From Bacteroidales bacterium (lineage in GTDB: Bacteria > Bacteroidota > Bacteroidia > Bacteroidales > UBA932), in contig JAKSKA010000036.1 in the NCBI GenBank assembly GCA_024401915.1, positions 1 to 10,581 on the forward strand: DNA of 10,581 nt, given 5' to 3'. The translations under genes were made by a program, and so were the position numbers. Below, in pieces: positions 5,585 through 10,581 of this stretch. The notes beneath the pieces were generated by a model. That model did not search any database. It was given only the letters and a program-made list of their open reading frames with translations, and was not told the DNA's origin. How positions within the stretch are numbered: the stretch's first letter is position 1; every line of letters begins with the position of its first letter.

Positions 5585-7705
5585 ATGAAAGGAATTCTCA
5601 AATCATTCTGCGTCCTCGCTGCGCTTTTCTGCGCGCTGGATGCCGCTGCCACCTCGTACAGTCTTTCCAACGACAAATTGTCGATCACCATCGACCAGGA
5701 CGGTCGCGTGACGAGTCTCAGGAACAATGTCACCGGCACCGATTATGCCGGCGGCGGGGCGCTGTGGCGCCTGTATTTCGATACGCACGAACAGAAGGAG
5801 GTGCAGGTCAGCGGCGCGAACCACAAGCCTTCGATAAGCACAACGCCCTCGTCCATCGTCCTGAAATACAAGGGTCTGAAGGCTGATTCCCGAGTTGCGG
5901 AGAAGCAGCGTTTCAACCTTACGCTTACCGTGAGCATCGAGGATGAGAGGCTCCGTTTCGGCGCGGAGATAGAGAACAACGAACCCCATACCATAATACG
6001 CGAGCTGCATTACCCCCTCGTCGGCAACCTTGCCCTGCCCGCCGGTTTCCGGCTTCTGACCACCACCTACGGCGGCCATTTCTATAAGGATGTGAAGAAG
6101 ACCATTGCCTCCGAGGGTATCAAGAACCCGTATATGACCCCGGCCCAGTTCTTCCGCCAGTTCAATGTGGTCTACCCTCTGAGTTATGTCGCGTCCAATT
6201 GCTATGCGCTTGTAGGGGATGGCGAGGGCCTGTATTTCGGCAGCCACGACCCGTCGCTCGAGAATACCGGCCACGGACTCCGCGTGTACCCGAGTGCGCC
6301 GGAGACCTTCGACAGGCTGGAATGTGGCATCTACAAGTACCCCAATTGCGTGTACGGCAACAAATGGTCGCGCGCCGTGAACGTGATAGCACCATACTGC
6401 GGCGACTGGACCTGGACGGCTAAGGAATACCGCAAGTGGGTCGACAGCAGCTGGTGGGACCGCCACGAGCCGCCTATGTGGGTCAAGCGTATGAAGAGCT
6501 GGCAGCGGGTGATCTTCAAGCACCAGTACGGCGAGTATTTCTTCCGCTACAAGGACCTGTATGGCCGTATCGCCGATGTGGAACGCAGCGTCGGCGCGGA
6601 TGCCGTCCTTATATTCGGCTGGTGGAAGGCGGGTATGGACAACTCCAATCCCGACTATGTCCCCGACCCTGACCAGGGAGGCGAGAAGGGGTTGAAGGAT
6701 GCGATCAGGCGCTATCGTGATGCCGGCGGCCATCCGCTCCTCTACGTGAACGGCAAGATCATCGACCGTGAGAGCGAATTCTATCGCAGCGGCAAGGCCG
6801 AGGGGCTGACTTTCAAGGACAACAACGGCGACGAGTGCGTCGAGAACTATAAGTTCACCGCCCACGGGACCTTCCTGGGAGGTTGGAATTTCCGTAATTT
6901 CGTCGTTGCCGATACCGGCAATCCGAAGTGGCAGCAGCTGATGCTCGGCTGGGCGGATATGGCCTACAACTATGGCGCAAGCAGCATTTTCTATGACCAG
7001 ATGGGCCGCGTCGAGACCCGTCTGCTCAACTGGGACACCAGCGGCGAATTCCCCATTCCGGAGATGGCGCCCCTGCGCGTGAAGGGCGAGGCGATGAAGC
7101 TGTGCCGCAACCACGCTCACGCTCTGAATCCCGAATTCGCCATAGGTGCGGAGCATATAACCGACTATCTGTCAATGATATTGGACTATAACCACGGCGA
7201 CGGCGTCCCCGATTTCATCGACTGGTTCCGCTATGCTTTCCCGGAGCTTATCGTCTCCGACAGGAGGCTCCGCGACGATACTGACGTCGAGCGCCGTGTG
7301 AACTGGACCATACTGAAAGGCGTGCGCAACGATATTGAGATTTACCGATGCCGCGACCTCATCGACAGGACGCCCCGCTATCAGGCATATCTCGCGAAAG
7401 TCAACGCCCTGAAGGACAAGTATGCCGACTGCCTGCTGCTTGGCACTTTCCGCTATATGGACTTCTTTACCTGCGATAACAAGGATGTCCAGGCCCGCTG
7501 CTTCGTGAACGGGAACAGGATGGCCATAGTCGCCACACAGGAACTCTCCAAGCCTCAGCGTCTTTCAGCCAGGCTTTCCGTCCCGGGCTACCGGCTTGTC
7601 GATTCATCTACGCTCGGAACGGCCGAAGTGGCGCAGAACGGATCCTGCACCACACTTGGCCTCGGCCAGTATGACCTTGCCGTCATGCTGTACGAGAAGG
7701 AGTAG
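5585..7705 (+). CDS. Exported DUF6259-type glycoside-hydrolase-like protein
   Basis: The protein has 706 residues. Residues 1 to about 21 form a signal peptide: K2/K6, then a hydrophobic FCVLAALFCALDA core with cleavage near AAA-TS. About 25-290 looks like an N-terminal beta-sandwich of glycosidase type (SLSNDKLSITIDQDGRVTSL opening, WRLYF). About 295-600 looks like a (beta/alpha)8 barrel with FGWWKAGMDNSNPDY (344-358), HPLLYVNGKI (383-392), SSIFYDQMG (466-474) and GAEHITDYLS (521-530). About 635-706 is a small beta domain. By analogy with related barrels, Asp471 and Glu523 are candidate nucleophile/base and acid, which is inference. I recognise the family as DUF6259, common in Bacteroidota and without firm biochemistry that I can cite. 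A periplasmic or surface location and action on a glycan are likely. No SusC/SusD pair is adjacent. It converges on the next gene with a 5-nt gap. Confidence 0.78.
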   Translation: MKGILKSFCVLAALFCALDAAATSYSLSNDKLSITIDQDGRVTSLRNNVTGTDYAGGGALWRLYFDTHEQKEVQVSGANHKPSISTTPSSIVLKYKGLKADSRVAEKQRFNLTLTVSIEDERLRFGAEIENNEPHTIIRELHYPLVGNLALPAGFRLLTTTYGGHFYKDVKKTIASEGIKNPYMTPAQFFRQFNVVYPLSYVASNCYALVGDGEGLYFGSHDPSLENTGHGLRVYPSAPETFDRLECGIYKYPNCVYGNKWSRAVNVIAPYCGDWTWTAKEYRKWVDSSWWDRHEPPMWVKRMKSWQRVIFKHQYGEYFFRYKDLYGRIADVERSVGADAVLIFGWWKAGMDNSNPDYVPDPDQGGEKGLKDAIRRYRDAGGHPLLYVNGKIIDRESEFYRSGKAEGLTFKDNNGDECVENYKFTAHGTFLGGWNFRNFVVADTGNPKWQQLMLGWADMAYNYGASSIFYDQMGRVETRLLNWDTSGEFPIPEMAPLRVKGEAMKLCRNHAHALNPEFAIGAEHITDYLSMILDYNHGDGVPDFIDWFRYAFPELIVSDRRLRDDTDVERRVNWTILKGVRNDIEIYRCRDLIDRTPRYQAYLAKVNALKDKYADCLLLGTFRYMDFFTCDNKDVQARCFVNGNRMAIVATQELSKPQRLSARLSVPGYRLVDSSTLGTAEVAQNGSCTTLGLGQYDLAVMLYEKE

Positions 7706-7710
7706 TCCCG

Positions 7711-8685
7711 CTACTTGATCTTGAAATCCACGAGAATGGGGAAGTGGTCCGAAGGGTAGTAGAACCGCTTCTTCGCCGCCGGTCCCGTCACCTTGTGGTT
7801 TGCCGGGAAGCCGGTATGGATGACCTCGACGCCCGAGACCATCTTGTAGAGTGCAGGCGTGCAGTAAACGTAGTCGATGCGGTGCTTGTTGGCGTGGGTG
7901 TACTGCAGGTCCTTGGGACCGAACCACTTGAAGACCACGTCCACGTATGGCGTGTGGTGAGCGCTGTAATCCTGTGCGAGGAACTTGGGACTGTCTTCCG
8001 GCCACCCGTACTTGGCGTTGTCGCGCCTGGAGCGTGAATTCATATCCCCCATCATCATCCAGAGCTGTTTTTTCGCCTTCTTGACGGAGTTGATGGTGTG
8101 GTTGCAGACCCATTCCACCTCCTTGGCGCGGTAGCGGTCGCCCTCTGCCCTGGCTTCGCTCTCCCTCTGCTCCTCCCTGCTTTTTTCGCGGAGCCCGAAA
8201 TTGTATTTCTGCGGCCAGGTGTGCATCGTCACGATGTTGATATCCCGTCCGCCGACGTTTATCTTCGCCCAGCCGGCGCCGCGGGAGATGACCACATTGT
8301 CGTCGCCGACCATACGCTCCACGTTCTCGATGGGGTAGCGGCTCGTGATCACCTGCGGGAAGAAGTCGCGTTCTCCGCCCACGTAGACGTAATTGTGGCC
8401 GTAACGCGCCGCGAGCTCGTTCCAGTAGGCGGGGAGATACAGGTCGTCGGTCTCCTTGAACGATACCGGGGAATTGGTCTTATAGTGGGTTTTCGCTTCG
8501 CACCAGACGCAGATGTCGGGGTTTATGTAGTTCACATATTCCACGAAGGCGTCATAGTTGTTGCCCTGATCCGCCCACATTCCGTTCTGGATGTTCCAGT
8601 AAAGCAGCCTGAGGTTCTGCGGCTCGCCTGCGGCAGCCGAAATCTGGAGCGCAAGGGCTGCCAGGATTATTGCTATCTTTTTCAT
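7711..8685 (-). CDS. Exported endonuclease/exonuclease/phosphatase (DNase I-like) family protein
   Basis: The protein has 324 residues from ATG 8685. An upstream in-frame TTG at 8694 lies inside the -7 box and is rejected. A signal peptide covers residues 1-19 (MKKIAIILAALALQISAAA). The catalytic set of the EEP fold is intact: Asn31 in LYWNIQNG, Glu63 in VWCEAKTH, His155 in VTMHTWP, Asp214 and Asn216 in MMGDMNSR, Asp271 in HRIDYVY and Asp313-His314 in YPSDHFPI. The fold hydrolyses phosphodiester or phosphomonoester bonds with a divalent metal. Members include nucleases, sphingomyelinases and inositol phosphatases, and I cannot choose between them. Export points to a periplasmic or extracellular substrate. 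It has its own promoter and converges on the DUF6259 gene. Confidence 0.88.
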   Translation of the reverse strand: MKKIAIILAALALQISAAAGEPQNLRLLYWNIQNGMWADQGNNYDAFVEYVNYINPDICVWCEAKTHYKTNSPVSFKETDDLYLPAYWNELAARYGHNYVYVGGERDFFPQVITSRYPIENVERMVGDDNVVISRGAGWAKINVGGRDINIVTMHTWPQKYNFGLREKSREEQRESEARAEGDRYRAKEVEWVCNHTINSVKKAKKQLWMMMGDMNSRSRRDNAKYGWPEDSPKFLAQDYSAHHTPYVDVVFKWFGPKDLQYTHANKHRIDYVYCTPALYKMVSGVEVIHTGFPANHKVTGPAAKKRFYYPSDHFPILVDFKIK

Positions 8686-8691
8686 AATGCG

Positions 8692-8721
8692 CAAATATAC
8701 AAAAAATCACAGAGCACCCAA
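8692..8721 (-). promoter_or_regulatory. Promoter of the EEP-family gene, box 6 nt before its ATG
   Basis: On the minus strand TTG (8721-8719), a 19-bp spacer and TATATTTG (8699-8692) match the Bacteroidota consensus closely. Six bases separate the -7 box from ATG 8685, so the transcript is predicted to be leaderless or nearly so. The -33 region overlaps the terminator-like hairpin of the upstream lipocalin gene. Confidence 0.65.
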
Positions 8722-8740
8722 TCCTTTCGGGAAAGGGTGC
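8701..8740 (-). terminator. Terminator-like hairpin after the lipocalin gene
   Basis: Read on the minus strand, GCACCC (8740-8735) pairs with GGGTGC (8719-8714). An inner TTT/AAA stem closes a CCCG loop, with an asymmetric bulge on one side. Seven bases later a run of six T (8706-8701) follows. It lies 26 nt past the lipocalin stop codon and would end the desulfoferrodoxin-lipocalin transcript. The bulge and the gap before the T-run make it imperfect. Confidence 0.45.
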
Positions 8741-8766
8741 CCTGCTGGAGAAGGAGCACGTAACGC

Positions 8767-9276
8767 TTATTGCTCTACCCAGATCAGCTTGCTCGTGTCA
8801 TAGCCCCTGCTTGTGGCCGTGGACAGTATCTGAGTAAGGATGTCGTCCGCTACTTTCGGCGTTCTGGAGAGTATCCAGAGGTATTTGGCGTTTCCTGAAC
8901 CGACCAGGGCGTAGTTGTAGTCATCGCTCAACATCATCACCCTGTAGTCGGAGTAGAACGGTCCGAAGAACGAGACACGCAGGAGTCCGACTGTATCGGT
9001 GAGTTTCGCCTTTCCTTTGGAGACCTTGTATTTGCCATTCTTCATTCCGCTGTTCCTGACATTTATCGTGCCGTCCGTATTGACTGAATAAGTCGCTTTC
9101 GCGTAGGTGAGTCCGCGTTCAAAACTGTGGTCGAAACGGGCTATCTCGTACCAGGTACCGAGATATTTGTAGAGGTCAAGGGATCCGACCGTCGAATTGT
9201 CAACCTTCTGTCCGCTGCAACTGCAGGATGCCAGACCGAGAATGGAAGCTATCAGGAGACTCATGATCTTTTTCAT
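8767..9276 (-). CDS. Lipocalin family lipoprotein (Blc-like)
   Basis: The protein has 169 residues from ATG 9276; the frame opens at 9312, but MKKIMSLL begins a clear lipoprotein signal. The lipobox is LASC with the lipidated Cys at residue 18, so the mature protein is membrane-anchored. Lipocalin signatures are the GxW motif in YLGTWYEIARFDHSFERGL (38-56), an extended beta-rich middle, and NYALVGSGNAKYLWILSRTP (121-140), matching bacterial lipocalins of the Blc/ApoD type. Blc binds fatty acids and lysophospholipids in the outer membrane of E. coli and is linked to envelope stress; the ligand here is not known. Ten bases separate it from the upstream desulfoferrodoxin gene, so the two are almost certainly co-transcribed. 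This suggests a joint role in oxidative or membrane-lipid damage (inference). Confidence 0.9.
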   Translation of the reverse strand: MKKIMSLLIASILGLASCSCSGQKVDNSTVGSLDLYKYLGTWYEIARFDHSFERGLTYAKATYSVNTDGTINVRNSGMKNGKYKVSKGKAKLTDTVGLLRVSFFGPFYSDYRVMMLSDDYNYALVGSGNAKYLWILSRTPKVADDILTQILSTATSRGYDTSKLIWVEQ

Positions 9277-9286
9277 AATGGTTGCT

Positions 9287-9697
9287 TTATTTACAATCCT
9301 TTTTCGAATCACATTCCTTCAGCTCCGTTTTCCAGAGCCCGTGGATGTTGCAGAACTCATATACTGCTATGGGTTTGCCCTTGCAGCTGTGGAAGACCGC
9401 CTCGGGCGCATCATCCGGCATCAGGAACTTCATCTGTCCTCCGTCCTCCGTCTCGAGGAAGATGAAGGAGATGTGGTGACCGGGAGTCATCGGGTGCGGG
9501 GCGGACCCGACCTTCACCCTGATCGTACCATCTTTTTCACATTCGACCACCGGAAGATGCTTTTCCATCACGGTGTCGTTCGTGGACGGGATGAGCTCTT
9601 GCATCGGCTTGCCGCAGCAGACAACGCCAACGCCGCTGTCGATGACTTTGAAAACGACATTTCCGCAAGTGTTGCAGATAAAAAATTTTGTTGCCAT
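9287..9697 (-). CDS. dfx: Desulfoferrodoxin (class I superoxide reductase)
   Basis: The protein has 136 residues. The N-terminal desulforedoxin-like domain has the four iron ligands Cys8, Cys11, Cys27 and Cys28 (CNTC and CCGKPM). The C-terminal neelaredoxin domain has the catalytic Fe(His)4Cys site: His47 in MEKHLPV with the conserved Glu45-Lys46, His68 in PHPM, His74 in PGHHI, and Cys116/His119 in EFCNIHG. Both iron centres therefore look intact. The enzyme reduces superoxide to hydrogen peroxide in the cytoplasm of anaerobes, usually drawing electrons from rubredoxin; no rubredoxin gene is in the window. Two extra Cys residues at the C-terminus (129, 135) are unassigned. It is the first gene of a probable operon with the lipocalin and diverges from a LysR-type regulator. 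Confidence 0.95.
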   Translation of the reverse strand: MATKFFICNTCGNVVFKVIDSGVGVVCCGKPMQELIPSTNDTVMEKHLPVVECEKDGTIRVKVGSAPHPMTPGHHISFIFLETEDGGQMKFLMPDDAPEAVFHSCKGKPIAVYEFCNIHGLWKTELKECDSKKDCK

Positions 9698-9730
9698 ACT
9701 TTTTTGTTTTTAATGGTTGAACTTGTGTCG

Positions 9731-9738
9731 CAAAGGTA
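9731..9738 (-). promoter_or_regulatory. -7 promoter box of the dfx-lipocalin operon
   Basis: TACCTTTG on the minus strand (9738-9731) matches TAnnTTTG. Transcription would begin near 9726, giving a leader of about 30 nt before ATG 9697. No clear TTG -33 element is seen at the right distance. The half-site array lies about 40-80 bp upstream of this predicted start, a usual place for LysR-type activation. Confidence 0.55.
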
Positions 9739-9779
9739 AAGCGGCAAAAAGCGGTTTGAATATTGATATTAAAACTATT

Positions 9780-9809
9780 TTTCAATAGCTGTTATTGAAA
9801 TTTTCAATA
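9780..9809. promoter_or_regulatory. Half-site array, probable LysR-type operator
   Basis: TTTCAATA (9780-9787), five bases, TATTGAAA (9793-9800), one base, TTTCAATA (9802-9809) form two overlapping perfect 8-bp inverted repeats sharing the middle arm. A further TATTGA lies at 9761-9766. The core TTGAAATTTTCAA (9795-9807) fits the T-N11-A rule for LysR-type operators. The right arm overlaps the regulator's own -7 box by two bases, which fits negative autoregulation. Confidence 0.6.
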
Positions 9810-9815
9810 TATTTG
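9808..9815 (+). promoter_or_regulatory. -7 promoter box of the LysR-type regulator
   Basis: TATATTTG matches TAnnTTTG, with no good -33 element. It overlaps the last half-site of the operator array. Transcription should start near 9820, about 14-20 nt before the possible ATG codons. Confidence 0.5.
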
Positions 9816-9833
9816 TGCCGGACATATAATTTG

Positions 9834-10581
9834 ATGAATATGGAACTACGGCATTTGAAGTACTTCGTGATGGTCGCCAGAACCCTGAACTTTTCCGACG
9901 CCTCACGCCGTCTTTTCATCACCCAGGGCACCCTGTCCCAGCAGATACAGCAATTGGAAGGCGAGGTCGGGGCGACTCTTTTCGACAGGACCAAACATTC
10001 CGTGACCTTGACGGAAGCCGGCGAGGAACTTCTTCCGCTTGCGCTGAAGACCATAGAGGACTCCGAGATATGCAGCAACAGGATGAGAGACCTCAAGGGC
10101 GCGCTGAGCGGCACGTTGCGCATAGGCACGACGCCTTCGTTCAGCTCCCTGCTGACCGAGACGGTCAAGAATTTCGTAAAGGAACATCCCGGAGTCAGGC
10201 TCCTGATACAGTCGGAGACGGCGACGGAGCTGTTAGATATGTTGATGGAAAAGCAACTCGACCTCGCAGTGACCTACAAGCCGTCGTTCGCCTATGAGGG
10301 GCTTGAATCCGAGCCCATCTTCAAGAACGCTCTCAGTGCCGTTATGAGAAAGGACCATCCCCTGGCGTCCCGCAAGGTGCTGACTATGGAAGACCTGGAA
10401 AACCATCGTCTGGTGCTGCCGGGAAAAGGATTGCAGGCCAGGCGTGCCTTCGACCGCTTCCTCGGCCTTGACACGAGGAAACTGGACGTTACCGTGGAGG
10501 TCAACGACCCCAATCTGATTCTGGACATAGTGGAGAGTACCCATCTGATCAGCCTCGTATCGTGCCTTGCTTCATATTACC
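9834..10581 (+). CDS. LysR-type transcriptional regulator, 3' end beyond the window
   Basis: The frame is open from ATG 9834 to the window end; ATG 9840 (MELRHLKYF) is an equally good start two codons on. Counting from 9840, 247 residues are visible of the family's usual ~300. The N-terminal winged helix-turn-helix is clear: MELRHLKYFVMVA, NFSDASRRLFITQGTLSQQI (17-36), LEGEVGATLFDR (39-50) and LTEAGEELL (57-65). The effector-binding domain starts at GTLRIGTTPSF (91-101) and includes LDLAVTYKPS (140-149). The region equivalent to the redox cysteines of OxyR has none, so it is probably not a peroxide-sensing OxyR; the inducer is unknown. The divergent position and operator array suggest it controls the desulfoferrodoxin-lipocalin operon and itself. 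Confidence 0.92.
   Translation, partial: MNMELRHLKYFVMVARTLNFSDASRRLFITQGTLSQQIQQLEGEVGATLFDRTKHSVTLTEAGEELLPLALKTIEDSEICSNRMRDLKGALSGTLRIGTTPSFSSLLTETVKNFVKEHPGVRLLIQSETATELLDMLMEKQLDLAVTYKPSFAYEGLESEPIFKNALSAVMRKDHPLASRKVLTMEDLENHRLVLPGKGLQARRAFDRFLGLDTRKLDVTVEVNDPNLILDIVESTHLISLVSCLASYY

Noticed and set aside
5603..7156. 517-residue minus-strand open frame inside the DUF6259 gene
   Set aside because: Shadow frame: low-complexity, Val/Ala/His-rich translation, no recognisable domain, no promoter box, and fully covered by a gene with a signal peptide and conserved blocks.
9834..10581. Regulator as OxyR
   Set aside because: Its position beside superoxide reductase invited this, but the effector domain lacks the paired redox cysteines and the N-terminus resembles general LysR members.

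Overview
The window looks like a chromosomal segment from a Bacteroidota (Bacteroidales-type) organism. Bases resembling the Bacteroidota -7 promoter element TAnnTTTG precede almost every gene, Shine-Dalgarno sites are not evident, and several products belong to families typical of gut or rumen Bacteroidales: a FISUMP/C-type-lectin-like surface protein, RgpF-like and GT14 glycosyltransferases, a DUF6259 glycosidase-like protein and a class I desulfoferrodoxin. Coding DNA is fairly GC-rich for the phylum. The genus cannot be fixed from sequence reading alone. There are eight complete genes and two cut by the window edges.

Layout. (i) 1-571 is the 3' part of a putative surface protein whose last ~50 codons look like the variable region of a diversity-generating retroelement (DGR). 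A strong hairpin straddles its stop codon, and no reverse transcriptase or template repeat lies in the window. (ii) 826-2421 is adenine deaminase (purine salvage), followed after 23 nt by a glycosyltransferase with a second, RgpF-like domain (2445-3764). (iii) 3733-4578 (minus) is a stand-alone RgpF-family glycosyltransferase whose 3' end overlaps that of the previous gene. It diverges from a GT14 (core-2/I-branching type) glycosyltransferase at 4632-5510 across a 53-bp intergenic region carrying mirror-image -7 boxes. These three genes form a small cell-surface glycan-assembly cluster. (iv) 5585-7705 encodes an exported DUF6259 glycoside-hydrolase-like protein, converging on an exported endonuclease/exonuclease/phosphatase-fold enzyme (7711-8685, minus). 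(v) 8767-9697 (minus) is a likely two-gene operon of desulfoferrodoxin (superoxide reductase) and a lipocalin lipoprotein. It is divergent from a LysR-type regulator (9834-end, truncated), and the intergenic region holds an array of TTTCAATA/TATTGAAA half-sites.

Themes: the centre deals with cell-surface carbohydrate synthesis and exported hydrolases, and the right end with oxidative or envelope stress under probable LysR control. The two most notable signals are the DGR-like variable tail with its adjacent hairpin at the left end, and three genes whose -7 promoter box lies only 4-6 nt before the start codon, implying leaderless or nearly leaderless mRNAs. I found no tRNA, rRNA, CRISPR array or insertion sequence.
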